From Kingdonia uniflora (lineage: Eukaryota; Streptophyta; Magnoliopsida; Ranunculales; Circaeasteraceae), in NCBI GenBank assembly GCA_014058105.1, contig JACGCM010002456.1, positions 248,001-312,000 on the forward strand: a DNA stretch of 64,000 bases. The letters run 5' to 3'. The notes beneath the pieces are model-generated. The model worked only from the letters and a program-made list of their open reading frames with translations, did no database searches and was not told where the DNA came from. Of the stretch, positions 1-12,342 are shown one piece after another. Position 1 is the stretch's first letter; each line of letters starts with the position of its first letter. The position numbers were made by a program, and so were the translations under genes.

Positions 1-580
1 AGAAATTGTTCAAACTTACAAACTTACAAACTTCAGACTATGAACAAAGAAGAAAAGGCAAGAGTATCCCACGAGGAGAAAAACAAATAATAAGACGAAT
101 TTGGAATCACAATTTTTTTTGGATTTTATTAAGAGTCGGTTGAATATTTATTATAAGTAATAGTTAGCACCAAATAAATCCAAATCTCTTGTTCTTTTCG
201 ACCATTTGTCATCAATTAACAAGGGTTTTTCTTTTTCTTTTTAGTTGTTTGTTATTTTAACATTTACTTTGTTTCTCCATCTCTCCTCTTTTAATCTTTC
301 ACAATTTAAATGGGTTGTTCCTGAATTGTGATATTTCTGCAATATATTAAGATTGGTCCATATATCACATATTGTATAACAATAAAAAGAACTATTGGAT
401 ATATCTATTATCTAATTCAAATAGATTACATATCATGACAGATATATAGCATATACTATTGCGGATATGTAATTTTGTTTTTCAATGTAACAAGGGTATC
501 TTTTATGAGTGGCAAAATCAATGAACATATACATGAAGTAAAATTAAACTTACTTCTGCTGTGCTTTAGATGAAAGTAGT
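1..580. other. 3' flank of patatin-like gene, no other feature
   Basis: AT-rich DNA downstream of the stop codon of the minus-strand patatin-like gene. It probably includes its 3' UTR. I see no coding potential, RNA gene or clear repeat. Confidence 0.4.
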
Positions 581-3571
581 TTATCTTGATCTAGGAGTTG
601 CTTGCTTGAAAGCGACCGTGGGAGCTATTCTGCAGCTCCTCCTTTGATGCTCGAGCACAAGTTCTCCTGCAAACCAGTCCAGTTTCTCAAAATTGGTCTG
701 ATCACTGAATTTCTTCCCTCCAAACAGCACTGACTCAACGTTCTTTTGGTTTAGCATCTCCTCAGCAATCCCAACTAGCATATTCACATTCTTAGAACTT
801 GGATCACAATCTACATTCATCCCACCTCGACACATGTTCGATCCATTTGCCTGCACGCAAAGTAACAAATAAGAGTGGTTGTAACTCCAATTCAATGTAG
901 CAAAGTTGTTGTAATGCGCATTGTTCTCCATTCTGGCTTATTGTGTATAATATGAAGGTTTTTGTGTATATAATATATATGCATACATCATTTGTATAGA
1001 TATTAACATATCTAGAAAATTAATCATCTAAGATGGTCATTACGACATTGTGAAAGAAAAAGGAAGAAAAAAAAAACAGTATTTCACATAATCATAGATT
1101 ACACGGTGTATCGTTTATGTATCATATCTCGTACGTGCACGTGAGAACAATGTATACCACATATTATACAATACTAACAGCTGTAAGCATAGTTAGTACA
1201 AAATCCTAAAATGACCAATTCTACTCTGCATTGGGTTTTTACAGGTAACAATGTAATCGCCATAAAGAAAAGGGACCACTGAAAGGACTGAAATAGTGAA
1301 AAAGACATCCTCTGGAAGATTAATTCTGGCCATTTTAATTGATGCAAACCCACCCCAGTTGGAAAATTAGGGCACCAGTTAATACAAGAATAGCAAACAC
1401 TAGAGCCCATCCCAGTACATTTACAGCAAAGATAGTGTACCCTAAAGCTGCTCTACTGAAAACAACCTTAACTCTAAATTAAATACAACACCTCGACGGA
1501 TTTGTCAATAAGTATTCATTCCCCATTTCTTAAAAATCTAGACCCCACTAATCCTGCACTTAAGGACTGTGGGGCAAAAGACCCTAGAACACTACAAAGA
1601 AATTTCCCTCTTTTCTTTTCCAAAACTCCCCCAGAGTAAAATTGAATTGTACATTGCATCACCTATCCTTTAACTTCATTTGGAATCACTCCAATTCTAA
1701 TAATTCTAAAGACAAAACAGCACTGAAAAAGATAAGAACACAACTACAACTGGAAAACAGTAAGTTAAAAATGCAGGGAATTAGCATGCAAAACTATAGA
1801 TACAACTATAATAGACAAGGCAACAGGTCTAAACCAGTTATTACAATGGAAAAAATAAGCCATAACCCATATAGTTATAAACAAATATTAAGGCATAATG
1901 TATTCTGTTCTGGTTAATGGGGTCTGCCTAACTCCAGGAAAAAAATCCTTGGCAATACAACTGCATCTATCTAGTAGGTCATCTTATATTTTAGTTTTTA
2001 CACTTCGGTGTCACTGTTTAAAATTCCAGGAACACTATTACCATTCATCTTGTTGTTGATGTTGTTGTTTTCACTAGTACCTTAATAGGGGGTGGGGCTA
2101 CCCTAAATTTGAAGGGTAAATTAAGGAAACAATAGAAAAGGCCAAAGGGTAAAAATAAAACCTAAATAAACTAATTAAGGGAACCCACACCAGCTCAGAA
2201 CTGAAGTTTACTGCCATTGAAACCAAACAAGTCAGAGAGACTCATCAGCCAAGAGTGCCAAGTCCAACGTATATCTCAAATGCTTATCATAGCATAACAC
2301 AACATGCCCCCACTAACATCAACCACCATTGCAGAATCCAGTCTGTCAGACTGTCAACATTTCACAAAACTGGATATAAACAATTAAAACACCCACTCTA
2401 AATTGTCACCCTATATTTATACTACAAGGTAAACCTAAACATATGCGCACGTTAGCAAAATAGCATAAAAAATACTAACCTGTATACGAACATAACTGCT
2501 ACTCCTAGTCTGTCCAAAAGCCATAGCTACAGAGTGATCCACCAAATCAGCATTACCATCTCCAGCAATCCTCGCCATTGGTTTAGCCCAATCCCTGGCT
2601 TTCCATCCTTTCACCTTGTCATTATCATAACTTGCCTCGAGTAACTGACCACTCCCAATCGAAATTACCAACAAGTCCTCCACACCTCGCACAAACGGAA
2701 ACTCTTGTTTGTTGTGTAACACGTGTGTAATTGCGGCAGCTGTTGGGTTACCCATTGTTAAACCACCGTCGACCGCTAAACACTTGGTCTGACCATCAAC
2801 CGATTGTAAGTAAACCGGATCAAAAACAGTCGGTTCCGCTGTCGTCGCGCAACAAATTTCCGAGAGCCGAAAGTTGTAGCTCTCGGACTCTAGCGCGTCC
2901 GCGCGCGAGAATAAAAATGGCGCCGAGCTCGATAAGTCATAGCACGGAATTAAAACCGGTTTCAACGTGTCTTTCAATGTCAACCCGGAAAACGCCTCTC
3001 TCATAACCCGGTCTAACCCGGACTTACTCGAACCGGTCCGTTTTTTAAAGAACCCAGGTCCGCATGAACCATGATGAGAAGAGGAGGAAGACGTTGAGTT
3101 AGAAGATTTGTTACAGAATCGACGTCCTTGTTCAACCAGAAGCTTCCACGTGTCATCCGCTTTAAAAATCGGGCGATTTTCACCTTTAGTACCAAACAAC
3201 ATCGCCGTAAAAACGCCTCCAACTCCTGTACCAGCAGCAACATCGAAATAATCGGCGATTCTTGCATTTTCATCGCCTGATTTGGATTTGAGAGCTTGTT
3301 CAAGGTAAGCAAGAGCTTTACCAGAGATAACTCCTCGCATTCCTCCTCCATCAATACTTAAAATACAGATCTTACCTCTCTGGTTCTTAATCGCTGAAAC
3401 ATGATTGTTTGGTGGTGTCGTTTCGCCTTCAAGAGATTGTTTGGGAAGCCAAAGCTTTTGCTCGTCGTAGCCGAAGAGAAACTTGCTTTCGAGTATTGAG
3501 AAGATCTCGTAACTTAGTTTATCAGTGTCTATACTTGGTTCTTGCATCTCTGATGAAGGTGTACACGACAT
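581..3571 (-). CDS. Patatin-like protein, class III (pPLAIII) lipid acyl hydrolase, two exons
   Basis: Exon 1 is 3571-2480 (364 codons) and exon 2 is 850-581 (89 codons plus stop). They are joined by a phase-0 GT-AG intron (CAG|GTTAGT at 2480/2479, TGCAG at 851), giving about 453 residues. The patatin fold is visible: anion-hole DGGGMRG at residues 74-80, nucleophile-elbow position GTGVG at 114-118, and the DGG that supplies the catalytic Asp at 268-270. In ordinary patatins the elbow is GxSxG. Here the nucleophile Ser is Gly116, the variant known from the plant pPLAIII subgroup, whose members hydrolyse phospho- and galactolipid acyl chains and affect cell elongation. The Ser/His-rich stretch at about 155-168 looks like a disordered linker. 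No signal peptide is seen, so a cytosolic or membrane-associated enzyme is expected. The two-exon structure fits the family. The 1.6-kb intron holds only meaningless short ORFs. Family assignment is secure; the exact paralogue is not. Confidence 0.9.
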
Positions 3572-3900
3572 CTCTCTCCAACTCTCCTATTCAAGCTTTC
3601 ATATAACAAAACTTTTCAGAGAGGGTTTTAGAAAGGTTTAAGTAACACACAAAATAATGATTTTGTATTATTCACCAAATCCTCTTAAATCTTTCTCACA
3701 AAGTATACTTAATTTGCGAACAAATTCTCCAAACTTTTCAAGATCGACAATCTCTCTCTCTCTCAAACTACGAAGTTTAGTTTTTGTGATATGAAATAAA
3801 AGGAGACGAGAGAGGCAGAAATACAGGAGATGCAGAGCATGTCTGGTGCTCTCTCTACCTTTTAATACCTCAATTTCTCTCTCTCGCTAAGCACCTTTTA
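3572..3900 (-). promoter_or_regulatory. 5' leader and proximal promoter of the patatin-like gene, CT/GA-rich
   Basis: Upstream of the ATG (minus strand) lie several CT/GA microsatellite runs, around 3749-3765 and 3853-3890, typical of plant 5' leaders and GAGA-type core promoters. No TATA box can be assigned with confidence. Confidence 0.4.
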
Positions 3901-4464
3901 TTAACCAACCGTTGCGATTATAATGAAAGTCAATATTGTCAAATTGAGAGAGGCGTTTTTATGACACTTATTTCGAGGAATCCAACGGTTGAGATTGTTA
4001 GTTACAAGGTTTAATTTTGTTGTTGTCGTTCCCACTAGTATAGCCGAGATTAACGGTTTAATTTTGCGTAATTTATTTATCCCGCCTTTTTGTCGTATTT
4101 GTTGGTGGGGTCCAGTACTTTAGTCCGACCAACCGCGTCAGTTTTGTTAGAATGGGAAATGACGGTGGTGCCCTTAATTGTTTAAGATGTCCTTTTGACT
4201 AAAACAGGAAGTGGGGGGACCCGATGGGAATTGTTTAATGTGTGGAGGGTAAAACTTAAACAGTGAGAGCGGCAAATTGTTCGGTTGGGCTTGTGAGATA
4301 AAAATTCGAAGCCCATACTTCTTATAATAAATACTGCGTCGAGTCCATTCGAGTGGAGACGAGTTTTACGTCGGTGATAACACGCCTCCCTTGGAGAATT
4401 TTGAGGCGGCGTCAACAATATTGTACCGAGGACGTTCTTTTGGGAACTCTGTACGTGATGGAGA

Positions 4465-4650
4465 TTTTTTTTTTTTTTTTTTTTTGAAAGGTAAACTGTT
4501 TGTGATGGGGTTCATCCAGGACTTTTTGATTTTATAAGATATATATAGTCCCACATTGGACACATTGAACTTGGTAGGTTTAAATATAATATCTGGGGTT
4601 ACTCTTGTCCTTGCCAATTGGTTTTGAGATGGAATCTCCTGCTTTATTAT
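4465..4650. repeat. Poly-T tract followed by TRIM-like LTR fragment
   Basis: A 21-base T run (4465-4485) is followed by an ATATATAGTCCCACATTGG...CCAATTGGTTTTGAGATGGAA layout at about 4541-4635. The same layout recurs at about 50341-50445, where it follows a primer binding site and polypurine tract. This is a degenerate LTR of a short TRIM-type retroelement without an identifiable partner here. Confidence 0.45.
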
Positions 4651-5762
4651 GGTATAGAGAGGTCATTCTTGCGCGTGTACACTAGCCTTGCCAAGTGACC
4701 AAGCCTCTAGAGGTTGATTTGAACCTTGCAAATCTTGACCATGAATCTGTGACGCGCGTTATAGTGTTTTAATATCTATACTAAGCCTTTGATTAGGACT
4801 TCATCTGCGATTTTTTTCATAACCCATTAAGAATCGAGAAATCTTGGCTAGAAACTAAAATTCTTAGCTGTAAGGATGGAGTCGAAGTAGCTGTCGGACC
4901 TGCAATACGGATGAACTTAGATATATGAACAAAAGAGCTTCATACAAATATCTCTCAGTTTTATTTTTCTACCATCGAAAATTCCCAGTGGATAAGAGCT
5001 ATTTCAATAGACATTGTTTCTTTCATGGGAAACACGTTTTTTTCTGGAAGCTTAATCCATAATGTTTGCGAAAACGACTATTTTCGCATCAACCCAACCG
5101 CTGTTTTCGCTATTAATTACTACATTTCGTTTCCGTGGTCCTTCAAAGTTGCGCACCACATGTTTAAACAGGAGATAGATGCGCCCTGATACGGACTGCC
5201 TATACGTATACTACATTACCATATAATTCCAGTGTTCATAAGAAACATATTCAGACGTCTTGTTATAATGTCGTTAGACCGACGATCGGAGTAAACACGA
5301 GCACTCTCTGGTGTTGGGAGGTCGTTTTTTGTGGTCCATCCAAGTCGTAAATAGTGTGGCACCACATAATAAGCAGGAGACAAGAATTGTGGCACCATAT
5401 CTGATAAATGCACCCTGCAACCGTACGATATTTTATACGCTGTAAATGACATTAACATATCCAAAGAAATGACATTATAACACCGTTTCACCGTGAATGA
5501 AATGCCGTAAACACGTCTGTTAGCTCGTAATAGGTGGTGGAGGAAGGGTGAAATGATAAGCAAAAAGTTGGAGGGGGAAAGACAAACCCCTCGTGCACCA
5601 TACCAAAAAAAAAAAATTAAAAGATTTTGTTTGCATTTGCATTTTGGTTGAATTAAATCCGCATCCAACAAATATTCGTGTAGTGATTGATATCAGCAAT
5701 CAATATCGAACAGTGCCATGTTTTTCTCCTTGGCTATATTTGACACCACGCTTGTTGATTGA
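4651..5762. other. Intergenic DNA without recognisable genes
   Basis: I see no conserved coding sequence. A short motif (a 'caccacat...caggaga' phrase) occurs twice, around 5155 and 5362, suggesting an old local duplication. A 151-residue minus-strand reading frame at 5216-5671 shows no domain and is not called. Confidence 0.4.
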
Positions 5763-5952
5763 CTAGCATGTCTCTTTGCGTCGGTCATGCGACAACATAG
5801 TTAATAGCGGTATAGAAGATAATTTTCTTTTTTTACGTGACGCAATCAATATAGAAGTTAATGGCCGGTATAAAAAAGGAAAATTATCTTCTATGCCGCC
5901 ATTAACTATGTTGTTTCATGACCGATGCAAAAGACGTAAAGAGAGATGCTAG
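5763..5952. mobile_element. Foldback MITE-like element with about 75-bp arms
   Basis: The left arm (5763-5838, starting CTAGCATGTCTC) is an imperfect reverse complement of the right arm (about 5876-5952, ending GAGAGATGCTAG). About 37 bp lie between them. Shared blocks include the phrases AACATAGTTAATGGCGG and TATAGAAGATAATTTTC. This is the structure of a foldback MITE. No convincing TSD was found, so the superfamily is unassigned. Confidence 0.65.
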
Positions 5953-6105
5953 AAAAACTATTTAGAGTCAAATCTTTTCATCAAAACTGTTTTCGCGTCA
6001 TTAAAAGAAGAGGTACTCTTCCAGCAATCTAAAGTGGTGTTGTCGCGCTGCGCTGGAAGAGTAAATAGTTTTACAAGGCGGTCAAATTCGCATTTGACCC
6101 CGCTT
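5953..6105. repeat. Nested inverted repeats next to the foldback element
   Basis: AAAACTATTTA (5954-5964) pairs with TAAATAGTTTT (6063-6073). TACTCTTCCAGC (6014-6025) pairs perfectly with GCTGGAAGAGTA (6052-6063). A separate hairpin GGTCAAAT/ATTTGACC sits at 6080-6099. They may be a second small foldback element abutting the first. Confidence 0.45.
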
Positions 6106-7197
6106 TTTGCCACATTAGTTTTTGTTTTTTGTTTTAACTAGAGGTATCCGGGCACAGTTGTTATCGGACACAGTTGCTGCGGCGTGCGTGCACAATATGT
6201 GCCCCGCATAATATACAATATTGGGCTCTCGCGAGATCTCGAGTTTGGGGCTTGGGCTGATAGGAAATTATTTTGAAGCGGGCGTTTATACTGGGGCTTA
6301 GGCCCATCAACTCCATTGTTCATAGACTCATTTGAGGCCCAAAGCCCTGGAGATGTAAGATGAATTTTCCCGCCACTCAAAGGTTCTCTCGCTTATACAC
6401 ATACTTTATGCCTATAGTTGTTAATGGCAATGAGTGATTTCCAGGTTTGCCCAAGTTGCAATGTTACTAGTATTTGCATCACAAAAGGCAATTTACGGGT
6501 ATTATTCGCCTTATGGAGATAACTTGGAATTTAAGCAGATGTGATTTTTATAGGGATATTTATATATAGAGATAACTTGAGAGGTCACTAGACAGTATCG
6601 GAGTTCGTGTGCCTGATTCCAAGTTTATTCGGCCGTAGCCGGTGGTTCAGAAAGTTCACTATCCCTCACAAATGCAAAACCTTTCAGGAAAGCGTATTAG
6701 TGTATCTATTAAAGATTTGAATGCCTTTGGGAGCACTGTGCTTATGTTTATGATGGCGGTTTACTTCCCTCTGGACGCTCTTGATCAACCATCGTAGACC
6801 TTATAAAGCTGGGGAAGTACAAAATACTAAGACCTGGAATGTAAACTTGTAGCTACTTCATTTAATATCAGACTTCTAGAAATGATTACTTGTTGCTTCA
6901 GATTATGGTTGTGCTTGTTACAAGGAAATATGTGTTCGGATAGATATCTGGTAATATTATCTGAGCTTTCTCATACATGAATATATTAAAGAGAAATGAT
7001 TTTACAAGGTCGCCCTTTTTGCTAGCCTATAAGCTCTAGACATAGACCATTAGATTTAGGAGATTTGTGAGATCAAATGCTGAAGTGACATAAGCAAAAA
7101 AAGATATAAACCACTTCTCTCTCCTGTTTTCCAAATCTATCATCTTCTCTCCATCTTTCTCAAGCCATCATCTTTTCTCTATCTATCCACAATATAT
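6106..7197. other. Intergenic DNA without recognisable genes
   Basis: No family-level protein similarity, RNA gene or repeat structure was recognised on either strand. Confidence 0.35.
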
Positions 7198-7206
7198 TAA
7201 AGAGTA

Positions 7207-9481
7207 TTAGAGATTGAAGATATCCAAACTGCTATTCTTGAAAATGCAAATCCCCGAGGAAAGGGTTCCTTTGATATATCGCAAGATCCTTTTCACCATC
7301 TGAAAGTTAGTGTTGGTGGGAGAGTGCATATGTTGGCATACCTGATTAACGGCGTAACAAAGGTTCGGCCAAGTTAGAGTTAGATACTGAAGCGTGCCCA
7401 CGATTCTTCTATATTCGGTGACATCTTTATAAGGAGCATCGCCATTTAATACGATTGTGGGTTTAGATGCCATAGGAGTGTTGATTGGCTTGCATTAAAC
7501 CATGTGAGTATTGTGAAGAAGGTCATTTATATACTTCATTTGAGATAGAAACATTCCTCATTTAAATGGCTTAACTTGAACACCCAAAAAATAGTTCAAC
7601 TGACCTAAATCTTTCATAGAGAACTCGCCTTCCAATTGAACGACTAAATCATCCAATAGTGGATTACTGTTACCCGTGAGGATTATGTCATCAACATAGA
7701 TGAGAAGTATCACAATCTGATGTTCATCATTGAACACAAAAAGAGATGAATCGGCAGAGCTGCAACGAAAGCCATAATTTATTAGAAATAAATTAAAACG
7801 ATCAAACCACGCACGAGGGGCTTGCTTAAGGCCGTACAAGGCTTTCTGAAGTTGGCAGACATTGTTCGACATATGAACGTTGACAAACCCCGATGATTGT
7901 TCCATAAATACCAGAGTATCGAGGTGCCCATGAAGAAAGGCATTTTTAACATCAAGTTGGCGGAGATTCCAGCCCTTGACCGTAGCAACAGTAAGAACGA
8001 TTCTGATAGTTGCGGTTTTGATAATTGGGCTAAAGGTTTCTTTATAATCAACTCCTTCCCGTTGGCTATAACCTTTAGCCACGAGTCGCGCCTTTAGCCG
8101 ATCCAATGACCCATCAGATTTTAGTTTTGTTTTGAAGATCCAGCGACATCCGATGACATTCATTTGAGGTTTTCGTGGAACAAGAACCCAAGTGTGATTT
8201 TGTCAGAGATCTTGTACTTCATCAATCATGGCCGAATAGGCCAGTTCGAAGGTGGAGACACCGATATCCTTTATGCTTATCACACTATTCCATGAAGACA
8301 CATGGAAGCGAGCGTGGTTCAAGTTTGTCTTTAGTGTATTGGCGGAGCTAAGGGTAGCATTGACTGCCGAATACACGTAAGAAATTATAGGTAGGAGGCT
8401 TTCCATGTAGGAGATGGTATGGTGTTTTCATGTGAAGGGACGGGGAATGTAATTTATTTATGAGAGAGGTTGATGTGAGAAATGCTTCCACCCAATATAG
8501 CTTTGGCATTGATGCATTTAACATCATGGCCAATCCTAATTCCACGACGTGACGATGTTTACGTTCGGCCACACTATTTTGTTCTGGAGTTCCAGGGCAT
8601 GATAGTTGATGACGGATCCCTTTTTTTAAGAGGTAATCAATAAATTCCTGCTATAAAAATTCACCACCGTTATCGGAATGGAATATTCGAATTTCTTTGT
8701 TGAATTTCTTTTCAACCATTGCCTAAAATAATAAGAACACTTCATAAAATTCGGATTTCTTTTTGATCGGATAGAGCCATAAGAAGCGAGAAAAGTCATC
8801 AACAAACATGACATAGTAACGAAAACCTTGATTTGATAAAATCGGCGCCGGACCTCATAGATCGCAATGTATCTTGTTGATAGGTTCATATGCTCTATTA
8901 TTGGAAGGAACAAAAAGGAAGTTTAGAAATTTTACTCATGGCACAACTCTTACATAAATTGAAAGTCTTTTTATTCACTGAGATAACTTTATTTTGCTGC
9001 AAAAAATTTAAAACTCTTATTTGAGGATGCCCTAGTCGACGATGCCAAGTATCTTCATCTACCACGCGAAATCTATTGGAGAATAGGGCCATAGATTTTG
9101 CATTCTCTAGGAAATATAACCGGCTTTCTTATTCCCCAATGCCATCATCTGATTTTTCGTTTGATCCTTAATGACAAAGCCACGATCATTAAACATAAAA
9201 TCACATGGATAACTATCGGTAAGTTGTGATACTGATATTAAGTTTTTCTTTATATCAGGGACAGCAAAAACATTGTGGAGATGAAGTTTTGAGTTTGCTA
9301 TTCTTGCTTCACCCATATGTGTGATGGGCAATCGATTGCCGTTACCCACCATAACATTGTCAGACCCAAAATAAGGCTTTATGTTTGAGAGAGTACCTGG
9401 ATTGTCTGTGATGTGTGTTGTAGCACCGATGTCCGATAACCACTCTCCTACTTCAGGCTCGTTAAGATGAATAGCTGTCAA
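7207..9481 (-). pseudogene. Copia pol remnants: protease, integrase, reverse transcriptase, RNase H
   Basis: Several frames cover the copia polyprotein. Protease is at 9481-9107, where the active site reads DIGATTHIT instead of the usual DSGA. The GAG-pre-integrase zinc region (WHRRLGH...CKSC) is at 9092-8898. Integrase core remnants are at 8913-8348. Reverse transcriptase is at 8163-7558, with [21 protein letters not shown] and the catalytic YVDD. A partial RNase H/connection segment is at 7473-7207. Stops and frameshifts separate the pieces and the RNase H catalytic end is missing, so the element cannot make a complete pol. The Asp-Ser to Asp-Ile change would also inactivate the protease. 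Confidence 0.85.
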
Positions 9482-9774
9482 GGCTTGTTGAGTATCTTCA
9501 TCTTGATAGCTATTGTCGAACCTGTGCCAACATTTCAGAACTTCATGACCTCGACGCTTGCATTGACATATGAAGGGTGATTGACTTTGGTTTGAATGAG
9601 ATTTTTGGGATATAGAGTTGTGATATTGTCAATGGTTGTATGAGGGTCTCGAGCTCGATTGAGAAAAGCCACGACTTCGTGAGGTAAAAGGTTGGGGCGA
9701 GTTATGCTTTGGGCTGAACCGTTGGGTTGATTATTGGGAAATGAAAGCGAGTGTAGGATTTACGGGTTCAAAAA

Positions 9775-10407
9775 CTAAGATTTTTGATGCAAGTCATGAC
9801 TTTGTAAAAGCGGAATTAGATCAACATAAGAAGGGACAGAGGGTTTGAGCATAGCAGTAAAGAAAGATTCATACCATGGTCCGAGACCGCTTAAAAGCCA
9901 AAATACCTTGTTTGGGCCAGGTACGGGTTTTCCGATCGCGTTGAGTTGATTACAGGTTGATTTGAACTTCGTTAAATACACATAAAGTGGAGTCGAATCC
10001 TTTTTCTTCTCTTGGAGCTTAAAAAGAAGCTCAAATTTGTGAGCTTGCAAAATTTGAGAGTATGCATTAGATAAGGCATTCCACACATTGTTGGATGTTG
10101 TGATGTCGACCACCGTACCAAGAGCTTCTTCCGAGATTGTAGCTGTGATCCACACTTTCACTAGCCTGTCGGTGCGAACCCATGCTAATAAATCTAGATT
10201 CATATTTTTTTTGCCATTGTCGTCATCGATTTCAACTTCCGGTTGGGTCGTTTTTCCAGTGATGAAACCACGTAAATCTTGACTTTCGATCAATGATAGT
10301 ACTTGTGTTTCCCACAATAAATAATTTGTGGATTTGATCTTGAGCGATACAAAGTTCGTTATATTTAGATTGGATGGATAAGAGCATTTCAGAGGTGTTG
10401 TAGCCAT
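9775..10407 (-). CDS. Copia gag-like open frame (UBN2/Retrotran_gag family)
   Basis: This is a 210-residue frame starting MATTPLKCSYPSNLNITNFV. It has typical copia gag phrases: NYLLWETQVLSLIE, VWNALSNAY, LLFKLQEKKKDSTPLYVYLTKFKS and LSGLGPWYESF. It starts about 55 bp inside the primer binding site and heads the element. The zinc-knuckle region that should follow is degraded between here and the protease, so it is a relic without a working downstream pol. Confidence 0.75.
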   Translation of the reverse strand: MATTPLKCSYPSNLNITNFVSLKIKSTNYLLWETQVLSLIESQDLRGFITGKTTQPEVEIDDDNGKKNMNLDLLAWVRTDRLVKVWITATISEEALGTVVDITTSNNVWNALSNAYSQILQAHKFELLFKLQEKKKDSTPLYVYLTKFKSTCNQLNAIGKPVPGPNKVFWLLSGLGPWYESFFTAMLKPSVPSYVDLIPLLQSHDLHQKS

Positions 10408-10471
10408 TGTTCATGAGATGAGAAAGTAGGATCGAAAATAACTCATTGGAGCTTTATAGCTCTGACACCAT

Positions 10472-10698
10472 AAAGAGTATTAAAGATTGAAGATTATGGT
10501 TGTAAACTATCTTGAGTATTTCATTAGGTTACAAGAGTATTTATTGAGGAACTACATGAGAATATGCTATGAAATATACTCTAAGTCTATTACACAAAAG
10601 GAGGGATTAACTGAGGACACCTATGAGTTTGTTCCATGAAGATTGGGGCTAGTGACACCTGTGTAACTATGTTAGACTGGATCATCTGTTTGTGCCTT
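10472..10698 (-). repeat. 5' LTR (partial) of the copia element
   Basis: DNA beyond the PBS of the preceding element. Its inner end matches the 22 bp left at 7198-7219. The outer end is unresolved because the next element inserted at 10704 adjoins it. Confidence 0.45.
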
Positions 10699-10703
10699 AT
10701 TAT

Positions 10704-11466
10704 TGTAATGGAGGATTTTTTGGAAGGAGAATGTTTGCCAATACTTTTAGAGAAGGAGATGTAAATAGTAAGCTATGACACTGAATTTTACGTGGAATGC
10801 TCAGACTAACCTGAGTAAAACCACGACCACGTAGAGGGTTTTGGGAGAAAATCCAATAAGATGCTAACTATTACAATGTTGAGCTGTGAGTGAGGAACAA
10901 AACGATACTTAAAGTAATCATGGGTAGGTTTTTCTTCGGTGTCGAGGATTCGATCCTTTTTTTAAAGGGTTTTGCCTGTATTTATAGTGGATACAAGCGT
11001 TTACAAAGTAAATTCATTTCCAGATTTTGTGGTAAGTTGGCGATCTTCACGGACTTTCCGTAACGGCTGGCTGACTGAGCGTAACGGTTGTTGAACAAGT
11101 ATCTTCGAGATCTGAAGTTCGAGAACTATGAAGTTGTATGAAGTTCGAACCTTGAACTGCTACAGTACATTCGACCTATGAACTGCTATAGTAACTTCGA
11201 CCTGAACTGCTACAGTACATTCGACCTTTAAACTGCTATAGTAACTTCGACCTTAACTCTACAGTACTTCGACTTGAACTGCTACAGTAGATTCGACCTT
11301 TGAACTGCTACAGTAACTTTGAGAACTATGAAGTTGTTGTGGCTTTTGATAAGTCTTGATCGTGAAGAATGTTCGCTACCATTGTATCATCTGAAATGTT
11401 GTGATATCTTTGACTAGTATCCTCAGGCTTCTTATTATCGATGATGTTGAGAAATATGCTACTACA
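10704..11466 (-). repeat. 3' LTR of the non-autonomous gypsy-type element
   Basis: 763 bp, near-identical in layout to 14207-14991. It contains several copies of a short GAACTGCTACAGTAAC-type repeat at about 11150-11325. Confidence 0.9.
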
Positions 11467-11789
11467 ATCGCCCCATTCTTGACAGAAGCACTTGTGTTTT
11501 TTGTCGAGAATAATCTCCAGAATATGAAAAGTTATCGAAGTTTTAAGAATGGTTGCTTTGTAATTTCTGATGTCAGATGCATTGAACTTGGACGTGGTGT
11601 TCCCGAGTCGAATAAATGTAGCAATTAATGCTAGTCTATAAATATAGGGAGAGGGATATTTCAGTTTCATTTTAAAATCTCTTGTTGTTGCTCTGCCGGG
11701 AGGAAGCCTGAGTGTGAATCATGGATGGTAAGGTACGTGATTCAGGAGGTTTGGGATATCGGAGTAAAGATATTTTTGTTTGTGGGTTA

Positions 11790-12080
11790 TTATGTAGAGA
11801 TAGATTTGGCCGTAATGTCGTTATCGGAGGCATTGCTGTTGGATCTTGTAGATACCATGGTCAGTTGGGAAGCGAGATAAAAATGGTAAGTTGAGGGAAC
11901 TGCTTTTATTGAGTGCAGCCAACTTCGCCCCAGAATACCAAGGTACTTGGATTCAACGTCGATGACCAAGAACTTGACGAATGTTGTTTCTGATCCTGCT
12001 TGTACTGGCAAGGTGATTTTGCCGGTGGCAGATTCTTTCGAACCATTGATTCCCGAAATTATTGTTGTTGAAGCTTTCAA
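11790..12080 (-). pseudogene. Gypsy protease-region fragment
   Basis: The reading frame contains ISGINGSKESATGKITLPV...FLVIDVESKYLGILGRSWLHSIKAVPSTYH. This is the flap and C-terminal part of plant Ty3/gypsy retropepsins (family pattern GFNG...LP...F.VID....YNAILGR.WLH...AVPSTYH). The catalytic D-S/T-G start is absent. It is a relic of the pol gene the element once had and agrees with the minus orientation of the PBS. Confidence 0.75.
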
Positions 12081-12342
12081 TGGAGTAGGTTCTCTCTGGA
12101 CATTAGTAGAAGATATAACAAATGACCAGTGGGGCTAAGACAATTTAATGTTTTGATTTTGATAATGTTTGTAAAAATGGCCAGTGGGTCCGATACATTT
12201 TGAGCAACAGTAGAATTTCTATTGAAGTAAGTAGTTTTCATAAAAACTGTTAGTACATGTATTGATTAGAAATTTGTGTGTATGATAGTGAAACAAATAT
12301 AAAACTATTTTAGTGAAAATGTAGCCTTTAAGGAAAATAGGA

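Larger units (their letters stand above)
7198..10698 (-). mobile_element. Ty1/copia LTR retrotransposon, decayed, 3' end deleted
   Basis: On the minus strand the copia order gag, protease, integrase, reverse transcriptase, RNase H reads from 10407 down to 7207. A primer binding site resembling initiator tRNA-Met (TGGTGTCAGAGC on the minus strand) lies at about 10460-10471, so the 5' LTR occupies the DNA above it. The RNase H part runs directly into a TAAAGAGTATTAGAGATTGAAG phrase at 7198-7219. This matches the PBS-proximal LTR end at 10472-10493, so an internal deletion has removed the end of pol and almost the whole 3' LTR. The outer boundary of the 5' LTR cannot be fixed. Confidence 0.8.

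Noticed and set aside
1642..1917. 91-codon plus-strand frame in the patatin gene intron
   Set aside because: Low-complexity Asn/Lys-rich translation of AT-rich intron DNA.
5216..5671. 151-codon minus-strand open frame
   Set aside because: No domain, no splice context and mixed low-complexity composition; probably chance.
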